This document shows, piece after piece, positions 35,839 to 45,431 of a stretch of DNA of 64,000 nt (position 1 is its first letter; every line of letters begins with the position of its first letter). Position numbers and translations under genes: made by a program. Source of the DNA: an uncultured Paracoccus sp. Its GTDB lineage: Bacteria > Pseudomonadota > Alphaproteobacteria > Rhodobacterales > Rhodobacteraceae. The notes beneath the pieces are model-generated. The model did not search any database, had not been told where the DNA came from, and was given only the letters and a program-made list of their open reading frames with translations. The DNA is taken from the NCBI RefSeq assembly GCF_937873615.1, contig NZ_CALMYP010000004.1, positions 1 through 64,000 of the forward strand. The letters run 5' to 3'.

Positions 35839-35887
35839 CCGGTCGGCAATGCGCAGGCAACAGACCTGACGACAAGAAGGGCAGGGC

Positions 35888-37024
35888 ATGGCAGCCTATA
35901 TTCTACGGCGCTTGGCTTTGGTCATACCGACGCTGATCGGGATCATGCTGGTGAATTTCGCCCTGATCCAGTTCGTGCCGGGCGGCCCGATCCAGCAGGT
36001 GATCGCCCGCGTGCAGGGCGAGGGCAATACCATGGCCGAGGTCTCGGGCGGCGGTTCGGGCGAGGGCGGCATCCAGTATGCCGGCGCCCAGGGCATTCCG
36101 CCGGAGCTTCTGGCCGAGCTGGAATTGCAGATGGGTTTCGCCGAGATCGTCTGCGATCCGGGCTTTGACGGCACCCCCAGCCTGAGCGCCGAGGAATGCC
36201 ACAAGGAACCCATCGGGGCCGTGCGCCGCTTCGGCATCATGCTGGGCAAATACATGCGCTTCGATTTCGGCGAAAGCTGGTTCCGGTCGAACTCGGTGAC
36301 GACCGAGATCGCGCGCACGCTGCCGGTCTCGATCACGCTGGGGCTGTGGACGACGCTGCTGGCCTATCTGATCTCGATCCCGCTGGGCATTCGCAAGGCG
36401 GTGCGGGCGGGCACGCCCTTCGACACCTGGACCTCGGGCGTGATCGTGGTGGCCTATGCGATCCCGTCCTTCCTGTTCGCGGTCATGCTGATGACGCTGT
36501 TCGCGGGCGGAAGTTACTGGCAGATCTTCCCGCTGCGCGGGCTGACCAGTTCGAATTTCGAGCAGTTGTCGGCCTTCGGCAAGGTCAAGGACTACCTGTG
36601 GCATATCGCCCTGCCGGTGCTGGCCATGGCGATTTCGGGTTTCGCCACGCTGACGCTGCTGACCAAGAACAGCTTTCTGGACGAGATCAACAAGCAATAT
36701 GTCATGACCGCCCGCGCCAAGGGCCTGACCGAGGCGCGGGTGCTTTACGGCCATGTCTTCCGCAACGCCATGCTGATCATCATCGCCGGGCTGCCGGGAA
36801 TGCTGCTGGCGATCCTGTTCGGGTCGTCGATCCTGATCGAGACCATCTTCTCGCTCGACGGGCTGGGCCGGCTTGGCTTCGATGCGGTGGTGCAGCGCGA
36901 TTATCCGCTGGTCTTCGGCACGCTTTATATCTTCGGCCTTCTCGGCCTGCTGATCGGGATCGTCTCGGACCTGATGTATGTGCTGGTCGACCCGCGCATC
37001 GACTTCGAGAAGAGGGCGGGCTGA
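35888..37024 (+). CDS. yejB: ABC transporter permease YejB
   Basis: 378 residues. It begins MAAYILRRLALVIPTLIGIM, typical of DppB-like permeases, with a long periplasmic insertion (about 45-115) characteristic of YejB. Five further helices follow, and the coupling helix is in EARVLYGHVFRNAML. It forms the membrane channel with YejE. An AGGGC-type site precedes it, and it overlaps yejE by one base. Confidence 0.9.
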   Translation: MAAYILRRLALVIPTLIGIMLVNFALIQFVPGGPIQQVIARVQGEGNTMAEVSGGGSGEGGIQYAGAQGIPPELLAELELQMGFAEIVCDPGFDGTPSLSAEECHKEPIGAVRRFGIMLGKYMRFDFGESWFRSNSVTTEIARTLPVSITLGLWTTLLAYLISIPLGIRKAVRAGTPFDTWTSGVIVVAYAIPSFLFAVMLMTLFAGGSYWQIFPLRGLTSSNFEQLSAFGKVKDYLWHIALPVLAMAISGFATLTLLTKNSFLDEINKQYVMTARAKGLTEARVLYGHVFRNAMLIIIAGLPGMLLAILFGSSILIETIFSLDGLGRLGFDAVVQRDYPLVFGTLYIFGLLGLLIGIVSDLMYVLVDPRIDFEKRAG

Positions 37025-38130
37025 TGGCGATCTCGGAATTGAACCGCCGCCGCTGGCGCAATTTCCGCGCCAACAAGCGCGCCTATTGGTCGCTCATCCT
37101 GTTCTCGATCCTCTTCGTCGTCTCATTGGGGGCGGAACTGATCGCCAATAACAAGCCGATCGTGGCGAAATACCGGGGCGAGCTGTATTTCCCGGTGTTC
37201 AAATTCTACCCCGAGACCACCTTCGGCGGCGATTTCCGCACCGAGGCGCTGTACCGGCTGCCCGATACGCAATGCCTGATCGTCTCGGGCGGGCGCGAGG
37301 AATGCTGGGACGAAGACCCCGAGGCCTATATCGCGGCGGTCAAGGACGGCAGTGCCGGCGTCCCCGAGGAGGAACAGGGCTGGATGATCTGGCCGATCAT
37401 TCCCTTCCATTACCTCGATACCGACAAGGTCGGCGAGGCGCCGAGCGCGCCCGACAGCCGGCACTGGCTGGGCACCGACAACACCACCCGTGACGTGCTG
37501 GCGCGCACCATCTATGGCTTCCGCGCCTCGGTCGTGTTCACGCTGGTGGTGACGGCGGTGGCCTCCGTGATCGGCATCGCCATGGGCGCGATCCAGGGCT
37601 ATTTCGGCGGTCGCACCGATATCCTGCTGCAACGGGTGCTGGAGATCTGGCAGAACACGCCGGTGCTTTACGTCATCATTATCATGTTCGCGGTCTTCGG
37701 GCGAAGTTTCTGGCTGCTGGTGCTGATCATGATCATCTTCGGCTGGCCGGCCTTGGTCGGCGTGGTCCGGGCCGAATTCCTTCGGGCGCGGAATTTCGAA
37801 TATGTCCGGGCGGCGCGCGCGCTTGGCGTGTCCGACCGCAAGATAATGTTCCGCCATATCCTGCCCAATGCCATGGTGGCGACGCTGACCATGCTGCCCT
37901 TTATCGTCACCGGCACCGTCTCGACGCTGGCGGCGCTGGATTATCTTGGCTACGGCCTGCCCAGTTCCGCCCCCAGTCTGGGAGAGCTGGCCCTCGTCGC
38001 CAAGCAGCATCTGAACGCGCCCTGGCTGGCCTTCACCGCCTTCTTCACCTTCGCCATCATGCTGTCGCTTCTGGTCTTCATCTTCGAAGGCGTCCGCGAT
38101 GCCTTCGACCCCCGGAAGACCTTCAAATGA
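37024..38130 (+). CDS. yejE: ABC transporter permease YejE
   Basis: 368 residues. The ATG at 37024 shares one base with the yejB stop (TGATG). A first helix (residues 22-42) is followed by a long periplasmic segment with the HWLGTDNTTRDVLARTIYGFR motif, then four helices and the coupling sequence EYVRAARALGVSDRKIMFRHILPN. It is the second permease of the peptide importer. The longer open frame upstream is a shadow of yejB. Confidence 0.92.
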   Translation: MAISELNRRRWRNFRANKRAYWSLILFSILFVVSLGAELIANNKPIVAKYRGELYFPVFKFYPETTFGGDFRTEALYRLPDTQCLIVSGGREECWDEDPEAYIAAVKDGSAGVPEEEQGWMIWPIIPFHYLDTDKVGEAPSAPDSRHWLGTDNTTRDVLARTIYGFRASVVFTLVVTAVASVIGIAMGAIQGYFGGRTDILLQRVLEIWQNTPVLYVIIIMFAVFGRSFWLLVLIMIIFGWPALVGVVRAEFLRARNFEYVRAARALGVSDRKIMFRHILPNAMVATLTMLPFIVTGTVSTLAALDYLGYGLPSSAPSLGELALVAKQHLNAPWLAFTAFFTFAIMLSLLVFIFEGVRDAFDPRKTFK

Positions 38131-39788
38131 GTGCCGAGACCGTTCTGCCCGCCGCAGCAGAGGCGCATGTGACCCATCCCGCGCCCCCGCCTGCCGAGAC
38201 GGTGCTGGAGATCCGCGACCTTCGGGTCGGTTTCAGCCAGGATGGCCAGATCGTCCCCGCCGTGCGCGGCGTCAGCTTCCATATCGGGCGCGGCGAGACG
38301 GTGGCACTGGTGGGCGAATCCGGGTCCGGCAAGTCGGTGACGGCGCTTTCGACGGTGCAGCTGCTGGGCGATGCGGCGCATCTTGAAGGTTCGGTCAAGT
38401 ACGAGGGGGCGGAACTGGTCGGTGCCGATCCGGCCAAGCTGCGCGCCATTCGCGGCAACGATATCAGCTTCATCTTTCAGGAGCCGATGACCTCGCTGAA
38501 CCCGCTGCACACGCTGGAAAAGCAGCTTTCCGAAAGCATCGCCCTGCATCAGGGCCTGAAAGGCGCGCCGGCACGGGCGCGGGTGCTGGAACTTCTGAAC
38601 CGGGTCGGCATTCGCGACCCGGAAAGCCGGCTGGCGGATTATCCGCACCAACTGTCGGGCGGGCAGCGCCAGCGGGTGATGATCGCCATGGCGCTGGCGA
38701 ACCGCCCCGAACTGCTGATCGCGGACGAGCCGACGACGGCGCTCGATGTGACCATTCAGGCGCAGATCCTCGATCTTCTGGCCGAGTTGAAGCGCGAGGA
38801 AGGCCTGTCGATGCTGTTCATCAGCCACGATCTCGGGCTGGTCAGGCGCATCGCCGACCGGGTCTGCGTGATGAAGGATGGCGAGATCGTCGAACAGGGC
38901 CCGGTCGAGGCGATCTTCGCCGATCCGCGCCATCCCTATACCAAGAAACTTCTGGCCGCCGAGCCTGCGGGCCGGGCCGAACCGGTTTCGGATGGGGCGA
39001 AGGTGCTGGTCGAGACCCGCGATCTGAAGGTCTGGTTCCCGATCAAGCGCGGGCTGATGCGCCGGGTGGTCGGTCATGTGAAGGCGGTGAACGGGGCCTC
39101 GGTCTCGGTCCGCGAGGGCGAGACGCTGGGGATCGTGGGCGAATCCGGCTCGGGCAAGACCACGCTGGCGCTGGCGATCATGCGGCTGATCGAAAGCGAG
39201 GGGCCGATCCTCTATCTGGGGCAGGATATCTCGGACTGGCGGGCGCGGCAGCTTCGGCGTCTGCGGCGCGACATGCAGATCGTCTTTCAGGACCCGTTCG
39301 GCAGCCTCAGCCCCCGGATGACGGTCGAGCAGATCATCGCCGAGGGGCTTGGTGTGCACGGCGTCGAGCCGGGCCGCAACCGGCGCGAGATGGTGGCCGA
39401 AATCATGGGAGAGGTCGGCCTACCGCCCGAATCCATGCACCGCTATCCGCACGAGTTTTCCGGTGGGCAGCGTCAGCGCATCGCCATTGCCCGCGCCATG
39501 ATCCTGCGCCCCAAGGTGGTGGTTCTGGACGAGCCGACAAGCGCGCTCGACATGACCGTGCAGGTGCAGATCGTCGAATTGCTGCGCAAGCTGCAACGCG
39601 ATCACGGGCTGGCCTTCCTGTTCATCAGCCACGACCTGCGGGTGGTGCGCGCCATGGCCCACAAGATCATGGTGATGCGCGCGGGCGAAGTGGTCGAACA
39701 GGGCTCGGTCGAGCAGATCTTCGATGCGCCCGAAACCGACTATACCCGCGAGCTTATGGAAGCGGCTTTCAGAGACAGGCATTCATGA
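38127..39788 (+). CDS. yejF: ABC transporter ATPase YejF (two ATPase domains)
   Basis: 553 residues with two complete nucleotide-binding domains. NBD1 has [28 protein letters not shown] and [14 protein letters not shown]2 has [28 protein letters not shown] and [11 protein letters not shown]. Each is followed by an oligopeptide-transporter C-terminal segment ([24 protein letters not shown]). It drives YejBE. It overlaps yejE and the following glycosyltransferase by 4 nt each. Confidence 0.94.
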   Translation: MSAETVLPAAAEAHVTHPAPPPAETVLEIRDLRVGFSQDGQIVPAVRGVSFHIGRGETVALVGESGSGKSVTALSTVQLLGDAAHLEGSVKYEGAELVGADPAKLRAIRGNDISFIFQEPMTSLNPLHTLEKQLSESIALHQGLKGAPARARVLELLNRVGIRDPESRLADYPHQLSGGQRQRVMIAMALANRPELLIADEPTTALDVTIQAQILDLLAELKREEGLSMLFISHDLGLVRRIADRVCVMKDGEIVEQGPVEAIFADPRHPYTKKLLAAEPAGRAEPVSDGAKVLVETRDLKVWFPIKRGLMRRVVGHVKAVNGASVSVREGETLGIVGESGSGKTTLALAIMRLIESEGPILYLGQDISDWRARQLRRLRRDMQIVFQDPFGSLSPRMTVEQIIAEGLGVHGVEPGRNRREMVAEIMGEVGLPPESMHRYPHEFSGGQRQRIAIARAMILRPKVVVLDEPTSALDMTVQVQIVELLRKLQRDHGLAFLFISHDLRVVRAMAHKIMVMRAGEVVEQGSVEQIFDAPETDYTRELMEAAFRDRHS

Positions 39789-41011
39789 AAATTCTTCTCG
39801 TTCATCAGAATTATCCCGGCCAGTTCCTGCATCTCGGCCCGGCGCTTATGGCGCGCGGGCATGAGGTGCTGGCGCTGACCGATCAGAAGAACAACCGGCC
39901 CAGCAAGGTGCGGGTGCTGAAATACAAGACCCCGGTTGAGGTGAAATGCAGTCAGCCCATGGCCGGTGCCTATGCCGAACATGTCGAGCGTGGCTATATG
40001 GCGGCGCGCGGGGCGCGGGCGCTGCGGGATCGCTATAAGTATACGCCCGATGTGATATTCGGCCATTCCGGCTGGGGCGAGACGCTGTTTCTGAAAGAGG
40101 TCTGGCCCGAGGCCCGGCTGCTGGTCTATGCCGAGCTTCTCTATCGCTCGCGCGGTCACGATATCGGCTTCGACCCCGAGATGACGCAGGATCTCGACCT
40201 TGCGCGGTTCAAGAGCACGGCGCGCAATGCCCATCTGGCGATGGGGATCCTGCAATGCGATGCGGCGCTGGCACCGACGCAATATCAGGCGGGCAGTTTC
40301 CCGGCAGAGCTGCAATCGAAGATCACCGTCATCCATGACGGCATCGACAGCGATGTGATGACGCCCGATCCCGAGGCCAGTTTCACCCTGCCGAATGGCA
40401 AGGTCCTGCGCGCCGGCGACGAGGTGCTGACCTATGTCTCGCGCTCGCTGGAACCCTATCGCGGCTTTCACATGCTGATGCGGGCGCTGCCCGAGGTGAT
40501 GGCGGCGCGGCCCGAGGCGCAGGTGGTGATGGTCGGAAATGAGGGCGTCAGCTATGGCGGCCAGCCGGGCGACGCCGAAAGCTGGAAGGCCAAGCTGCTG
40601 GCCGAGGTGGGTGAGAAGCTGGACCTCGACCGCATCCATTTCCTTGGCCGGGTGCCTTACGAGGATTATCGCCGGGTGATCCAGGTTGGCCGGGTGCATT
40701 GCTATCTGAGCTATCCCTTCGTGCTCAGCTGGTCGCTGACCGAGGCGATGTCGGCGGGGGCCTATATCGTCGGTTCGGATACCGAGCCGGTGCGTGAACT
40801 GATCCGCGATGGCGAGAATGGCCGGCTGGTGCCCTTCTTCGACCGCGATGCGCTTTCGGCGGCGCTGATCCGGGGCCTTGCCGGTGCCGATCCCGAGGCT
40901 GCGCGGTTGCGCAAGGCGGCACGGGCGACGATCCTCGACGGCTATGACCTGCGCCGCCAAAGCCTGCCCCGGCTGATCGACTGGGTCGAGGGGTTCGGGC
41001 CGAAAGCCTAA
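39785..41011 (+). CDS. Glycosyltransferase family 4 protein
   Basis: 408 residues with a GT-B fold. The N-terminus is [20 protein letters not shown]. The C-terminal nucleotide-sugar domain has LTYVSRSLEPYRGFHMLMRAL, a VHCYLSYPFVLSWSLTEAMS segment with the usual Glu, and EPVRELIRDGENGRLVPF. The sugar donor and acceptor are unknown. Translation is coupled to yejF by ATGA (39785-39788), an unexpected partner for a peptide importer. Its stop interleaves with that of the convergent histidine kinase gene. Confidence 0.88.
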   Translation: MKILLVHQNYPGQFLHLGPALMARGHEVLALTDQKNNRPSKVRVLKYKTPVEVKCSQPMAGAYAEHVERGYMAARGARALRDRYKYTPDVIFGHSGWGETLFLKEVWPEARLLVYAELLYRSRGHDIGFDPEMTQDLDLARFKSTARNAHLAMGILQCDAALAPTQYQAGSFPAELQSKITVIHDGIDSDVMTPDPEASFTLPNGKVLRAGDEVLTYVSRSLEPYRGFHMLMRALPEVMAARPEAQVVMVGNEGVSYGGQPGDAESWKAKLLAEVGEKLDLDRIHFLGRVPYEDYRRVIQVGRVHCYLSYPFVLSWSLTEAMSAGAYIVGSDTEPVRELIRDGENGRLVPFFDRDALSAALIRGLAGADPEAARLRKAARATILDGYDLRRQSLPRLIDWVEGFGPKA

Positions 41012-42333
41012 GCCGCCGGCAGCGTGACGCGCGCGGCCAGCCCGCCAAGCGCCTCGTCACGGCCAAGCCGCAAGCTGCCGCCGTTCAGCGCCGCCAAATC
41101 GGCAACGATGGAGAGGCCCAACCCGGCGCCGGGGCCGCGTTCGTCTAGCCGGGTGCCGCGCGACAGGGCGAGGGCGAAATCGGCATCCTTCATGCCCGGC
41201 CCGTCATCGGCGATGGTCAGGCTGATCCGCCCCTCCTGTTCCTCGGCCCTTATGGCGATGTGCGCCTTGGCCCATTTCGCGGCGTTTTCCAGCAGGTTGC
41301 CAAAGATTTCCTGCGCATCCTCCTGCTCGACCGGCAGGGTCAGGCCGGGGGCAATGTCGCGGCTGACGGCAATGCCCTGATCCTGCAAGGGGCGGCTCAG
41401 GACCAGCAGGATATCGTCGATCACCGGGTCCAAGGGCGTCAACTGCCCCAGCACCCGCCGCCCGCCGGCGCTGCGGGCGCGTTTCAGGTGCCAGGCGATC
41501 TGGCGATCCATGCGCGCGATCACCGCCTGACCGGGATCGTCGGGGGCCAATTCCCCCTGCAAGGCCATCAGCGGGGTCTTCAGCGCATGGGCGAGATTGC
41601 CGATCTGGTCGCGGCTGCGGGTCAGCTGCGCGCGATTCTGGGCCAGCAGGGCGTTCACCTCCTCGGCCACCGGCTGCAATTCGGCGACATCGGGGCGGGG
41701 CAGGGCGACGGATCTGCCTTCGCGCACATCGCGCAGCGCCCGGCCCATCCGACGCAGAGAAGACAGCCCCGCCGTCACCTGCACCAGCACCGCCAGCGCC
41801 AGCCCGATACCCAGCACCGCCAGCGTCAGCGCCAGCGGCCTGCGCACCGCCGCAAGTGCGGCGTCGATTTCCGCCTGCGGCGCGGTGACGGCGACCAGAA
41901 GCGCCTCCTCGCTGCCCGGCACGGTATAGGCGCGTTGCATCAGCCGAAGCCGCGCGCCATCCGGCCCGGCAAGGCCGGCGCCGGTCAGGTCGCCCGTGCC
42001 GGGGGTGGCAAGCGGTGTGCCGAAAAGGGATTCGGACATCGCAAAGACCTCGCCATCGGCGGCGATCTGCCAGTACCAGCCGGATAGCGGGCGGCTGAAA
42101 CGCGGATCGCCGGGACTGTCCAGCACCTGCGCAAGTCCCGACGCATCGGCGCCTGTGCCGACCATCAGTGCATCGGTGACGGCGGCCAGTTCGGCATCGA
42201 AACGGTCGGTCACGAAACGCTCCAGCACCGCACCGATGACCAGATAGGCGGCGACAAGTGCTGCCACCAGCCATAGCGCCGAAAGCCAGAGCAGCCGCCC
42301 CCGGATCGAATGCCAGCCGATCACACCGCTCAC
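41008..42333 (-). CDS. PhoQ-like sensor histidine kinase
   Basis: 441 residues from a GTG at 42333 that overlaps the regulator's stop as GTGA. Two membrane helices (about 12-34 and 160-185) flank a periplasmic sensor. HAMP follows, then the H-box GNLAHALKTPLMAL, resembling PhoQ, and HATPase boxes NLLENAAKWA, ADDGPGM and GAGLGLSIV. It phosphorylates the adjacent OmpR-type regulator. The signal is unknown; cationic peptides or divalent metals are possible given the PhoPQ resemblance. Confidence 0.9.
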   Translation of the reverse strand: MSGVIGWHSIRGRLLWLSALWLVAALVAAYLVIGAVLERFVTDRFDAELAAVTDALMVGTGADASGLAQVLDSPGDPRFSRPLSGWYWQIAADGEVFAMSESLFGTPLATPGTGDLTGAGLAGPDGARLRLMQRAYTVPGSEEALLVAVTAPQAEIDAALAAVRRPLALTLAVLGIGLALAVLVQVTAGLSSLRRMGRALRDVREGRSVALPRPDVAELQPVAEEVNALLAQNRAQLTRSRDQIGNLAHALKTPLMALQGELAPDDPGQAVIARMDRQIAWHLKRARSAGGRRVLGQLTPLDPVIDDILLVLSRPLQDQGIAVSRDIAPGLTLPVEQEDAQEIFGNLLENAAKWAKAHIAIRAEEQEGRISLTIADDGPGMKDADFALALSRGTRLDERGPGAGLGLSIVADLAALNGGSLRLGRDEALGGLAARVTLPAA

Positions 42334-43004
42334 GCCGGGGTCGCCCGCTGGTCGTTCAGGACATAGCCCTCGCCGCGCCGGGTTTCGATCACACCGCTGC
42401 CGACCTTCTTGCGCAGGCGGCCGATCACCACCTCGATGGATTTGAAATCGCGGTCGGCATTGGCGTCGTAAAGATGTTCGGCCAGTTCGGAGCGCGAGAC
42501 GACGCGGCCCTTGTGGTGGATCAGATAGGCCAGGATGCGCTGTTCGAACGCGGTCAGTTTCAGGGGCGAGCCGTCCTGCGTGATGATGCCTAGCTGGGTG
42601 TCGAGCACAAGCGCGCCGGCCCGGATCGTCGATTGCGCATGGCCGGCGGCGCGGCGCACCAGCGTCTGGGCGCGGATCACGACCTCCTCCAGCCGGAAGG
42701 GTTTGACGGCATAATCGTCGGCCCCGGCGCGGAAGCCCGCGACCTTGTCGGCCCATTCGCCGCGCGCGGTCAGGATCAGCACCGGCATCGAGACCCCGGC
42801 ACCGCGCCAGCTTTCCAGCACCTCGATCCCTGGCATCCCCGGCAGGCCGAGATCCAGCACCGCCACGTCATAGCTTTCGGTCGCGCCCAGAAACTCGCCC
42901 TCGGTCCCGTCCGTCGCGCAATCGGTGACGAAGCCGGCATCGCGCATCGCCCGCGCCAGTTGCGACGACAGCGTCGGGTCGTCTTCCACGATCAGGCAGC
43001 GCAT
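42330..43004 (-). CDS. OmpR/PhoP-type response regulator
   Basis: 224 residues. The receiver domain has acidic pocket EDD (7-9), phosphoacceptor Asp in VLDLGLPGMPG, and Lys in DYAVKPFRLEE. The C-terminal winged helix has LTAFEQRILAYLIHHKGRVVSR and SIEVVIGRLRKKVG. It overlaps the PepSY gene upstream by one base and the kinase by 4 nt, so the three form one translational unit. The divergent gene at 43478 is a likely target. Confidence 0.94.
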   Translation of the reverse strand: MRCLIVEDDPTLSSQLARAMRDAGFVTDCATDGTEGEFLGATESYDVAVLDLGLPGMPGIEVLESWRGAGVSMPVLILTARGEWADKVAGFRAGADDYAVKPFRLEEVVIRAQTLVRRAAGHAQSTIRAGALVLDTQLGIITQDGSPLKLTAFEQRILAYLIHHKGRVVSRSELAEHLYDANADRDFKSIEVVIGRLRKKVGSGVIETRRGEGYVLNDQRATPA

Positions 43005-43339
43005 CAGTCCCGTCCTTTCCGGTCGTTCTTGTCCTCGCGCAGCCGGGCATCGCCAAGCCCGCGCCCGCGAATGTCGAGAACCCGCCCGGTCACGCCATCG
43101 AGTCGGATTTTCAGGATATTGCCCTGTTTCGACAGCAGCACCAGTTCCTGCACCACATCGGTGCCGAGCGCGAATTCGAATGGCTCCGGCTCATCGATTC
43201 GCGCGGCCAGAAGCCGGCCTTCGAAGCGTTCTCCGACGATTTTCACGACCTCGTGAAGCGGCAGCAGGTCGGGCGCCGGTGGCTCGTCGGCCAGGCACAT
43301 GAAGGGAATCAGCAGGAAAACAAGGGCGGCGCGGAACAT
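43004..43339 (-). CDS. PepSY-domain-like periplasmic protein
   Basis: 111 residues. A signal peptide ends near MCLADE. The rest (LHEVVKIVGERFEGRLLAARI ... NILKIRLDGVTGRVLDIRGRG) is one PepSY-like repeat. PepSY proteins often modulate proteases or sensor kinases outside the cytoplasm. As the first gene of the pepSY-regulator-kinase unit (TGATG overlap) it may tune the kinase. The function is inferred from context only. Confidence 0.75.
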   Translation of the reverse strand: MFRAALVFLLIPFMCLADEPPAPDLLPLHEVVKIVGERFEGRLLAARIDEPEPFEFALGTDVVQELVLLSKQGNILKIRLDGVTGRVLDIRGRGLGDARLREDKNDRKGRD

Positions 43340-43477
43340 GCCCTGACAATAGGCCGATTAACGTAAATGGAAACCCAACGGCTCATTGGCGAATGGTTTG
43401 CAGAAGCCGCGCTAGGAAGGTCTCATCCGGGGTTGGCTCTGATGTCGCCCCACCGGAGTTTGGAAAGGAAAAACCAA

Positions 43478-44410
43478 ATGAGCAGCAAGTTGAAAACCTC
43501 CGTTCTCGCACTTGGTCTGATGGGTGTTCTGGGGGGCGGTCTGGCCTTTGCCCAGACGGCGCCGGCAACGCCCGAGGCCGCGCCCGAAGCCACCACCGAG
43601 GCCGCGCCCGCGCCGGCGGTGACGATCCCCGAGATCCTTCAGGGCGATGCCTTCGCCGATGTCGAAAGCAGCCAGGGCCGTCGCGGCGGGATGTTCGTTC
43701 AGGGCAGCCTGACCGAAAGCGGCAAGGATTTTCAGGCCATGGTGAATTCGGATGGTCAGTTGATGGGCATTCGCACCGCCGAAGGTTCGGCCCTGCCGCA
43801 ATCGGTAATCGACGCGCTGTTGCCGGAAACCGCCCGCGCCAATCCGATCCTGGGGGAAATCACCGAGTTGAACGCCATCGGCACCCGTGGGGGGGCGGTC
43901 ATGGTCAGTGGCCAGGACGCCTCGGGCGATAAGGTGCGTATCGGTTTCGATGCCGAGGGCGAGTTGACCCAGTTCATGCGGGGCGATCATGGCAAGCGCG
44001 ATATGGGCATGAACATGGGCGAGCGCGGCGACCGGGGCAACCAGGGCAAGCGCGGCATGGGGGATCGCGGCGGCGATCACGCCGAACAGCGCGGCAAGGG
44101 CCGAGGCGGCGAGCATGGCATGATGCGTGGCGAGCGTGGGGATCGCGGCCAGATGAGACCGCGCGAGGGTCAGATGGCCCCCCGTGAGGGCGCCCAGATG
44201 GGGCCGCGCGAGGGTGCCGCCACGCCGCCCGCGCCCATCGACGAGGCCTCGCTTCGCAGCGCGGTCGAGGCTGCCGGTTATACCGAGCTTGGCGCCATCG
44301 CCCCGACCCCCGGCCGTGGCATCACCATCGAAGCCCTGAACCCGCAGGGCGAGGAAGTGGTGATCGTGGTCTCGCCGAAGGGCGAGGTGATGCGCGAATC
44401 CGCGCGCTGA
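43478..44410 (+). CDS. Secreted PepSY-like protein with Gly/Arg/Met-rich linker
   Basis: 310 residues from the ATG with an AAGGAAA site. A signal peptide (1-25) ends at AFAQTA. A first globular part (45-170) has PepSY-like features (LMGIRTAEGSALPQSVIDAL). A low-complexity linker of about 85 residues is built of RGDRG, MGERGDRG and REGQMAPREG-like units. A final segment (AVEAAGYTELGAIAP ... GEEVVIVVSPKGEV) is again PepSY-like. The linker is rich in Met, His and Asp and may bind metal. It is divergent from the two-component operon, so it is a plausible target or partner. The family is not one I can name. Confidence 0.75.
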   Translation: MSSKLKTSVLALGLMGVLGGGLAFAQTAPATPEAAPEATTEAAPAPAVTIPEILQGDAFADVESSQGRRGGMFVQGSLTESGKDFQAMVNSDGQLMGIRTAEGSALPQSVIDALLPETARANPILGEITELNAIGTRGGAVMVSGQDASGDKVRIGFDAEGELTQFMRGDHGKRDMGMNMGERGDRGNQGKRGMGDRGGDHAEQRGKGRGGEHGMMRGERGDRGQMRPREGQMAPREGAQMGPREGAATPPAPIDEASLRSAVEAAGYTELGAIAPTPGRGITIEALNPQGEEVVIVVSPKGEVMRESAR

Positions 44411-44428
44411 GCCTGAAAAAAGATCATC

Positions 44429-44457
44429 GGGCGCGGCCTTCGGGTCGCGCCCTTTTT
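44429..44457 (+). terminator. Terminator after the secreted PepSY-like gene
   Basis: GGGCGCGGCC pairs with GGTCGCGCCC (one G-T pair) across a TTCG tetraloop, followed by TTTTT (44453-44457). Confidence 0.85.
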
Positions 44458-44466
44458 CGTTGCCCG

Positions 44467-44940
44467 CTATCGCCTTCGCAGCGCGGCCAGCAGCAGGTTC
44501 AGGGCATGTTCGACCGAGGCGGCGCGCACCCGGTCGCGGCCGATGGCACCGAATTCGACGGTCTCGGTCTTCGTGCCTGATGTGTCGGCAATGCCGAAGC
44601 AGACCCGGCCTTCGGGCTTGTGCTCGGATCCGCCCGGTCCGGCGATGCCGGTGATCGAGACCGCCAGCCCCGCCCCGGAATGGGCAAGCGCGCCGGTGGC
44701 CATCTCGGAGGCGGTTGCCTCGCTGACGGCACCGTATTCATCGAGTGTTTCGGCGCGCACGCCCAGCATCTGCTGCTTGGCGGCGTTGGAATAGGTGACA
44801 AAGCCACGGTCGAACACATCCGAGGACCCCGCCACCTCGGTCAGCGCGCCGGCGACCAGCCCGCCGGTGCAGCTTTCGGCACTGGCGATCGTCACCCCCT
44901 GCCGGCGGGCGGCGTCCAGCACCTGTGCCGCAAGGCTCAT
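44467..44940 (-). CDS. pncC: Nicotinamide-nucleotide amidase (CinA C-terminal family)
   Basis: 157 residues, the stand-alone CinA C-terminal domain. Motifs are TIASAESCTGGLVAGALT with the catalytic Ser, FVTYSNAAKQQMLGV, and VSITGIAGPGGS. It deamidates nicotinamide mononucleotide in pyridine nucleotide recycling. The ATG overlaps the pgpA stop by 4 nt (44937-44940). Confidence 0.9.
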   Translation of the reverse strand: MSLAAQVLDAARRQGVTIASAESCTGGLVAGALTEVAGSSDVFDRGFVTYSNAAKQQMLGVRAETLDEYGAVSEATASEMATGALAHSGAGLAVSITGIAGPGGSEHKPEGRVCFGIADTSGTKTETVEFGAIGRDRVRAASVEHALNLLLAALRRR

Positions 44941-45428
44941 GCGATCAACCCGTGATAGATTCCGGCGCAGATCATCACCGAGATGCCGGCGAAGACCCCG
45001 GCCCAGAGGTCGTCCATCATCACCCCCATGGTGCCGCCCTCGCGGTCGGCGCGGCCGATGATCGAGGGTTTCCAGATGTCGAAAAGGCGGAAGAACAGGA
45101 AGGCCGCGAGCCAGCCCGGCCAGGGAAAATCGGTCGAGGGCAGCCCGGCATGCCAGAAGCCGTAGGACGGGAACAGCAGCGCCAGCCATTGCCCGGCGAC
45201 CTCGTCGATGACGATCTCTGAGCGGTCGGGGTCTTCCATCCCGGCGGTGTAATGCGACACCGCCCAGAAGCCGAGCGCGGTGACCGCGACGGTCGCCAGC
45301 GCCAGCAGGGGAAAGCTGCCGATCCAGTGGATGACGACGCCAAGTGCCACGGCGACGGCGGAACCCCAGGTCCCCGGCGCGGGCTTCATGTCGCCGGCAC
45401 CGAACCAGGTGGCGATCAGTCGATGCAT
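44937..45428 (-). CDS. pgpA: Phosphatidylglycerophosphatase A
   Basis: 163 residues with four hydrophobic segments. PgpA hallmarks are GDMKPAPGTWGS, EIVIDEVAGQWLAL, FFRLFDIWKPS and the acidic end VMMDDLWAGV. It dephosphorylates phosphatidylglycerophosphate in the inner membrane. It follows ispDF by 3 bp and overlaps pncC. Confidence 0.94.
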   Translation of the reverse strand: MHRLIATWFGAGDMKPAPGTWGSAVAVALGVVIHWIGSFPLLALATVAVTALGFWAVSHYTAGMEDPDRSEIVIDEVAGQWLALLFPSYGFWHAGLPSTDFPWPGWLAAFLFFRLFDIWKPSIIGRADREGGTMGVMMDDLWAGVFAGISVMICAGIYHGLIA

Positions 45429-45431
45429 GGT

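Noticed and set aside
43990-44215. Tandem DNA repeat in the Gly/Arg/Met-rich linker
   Set aside because: The repetition is at protein level and imperfect. It lies inside a coherent gene, so it is treated as a low-complexity linker and not a separate repeat element.
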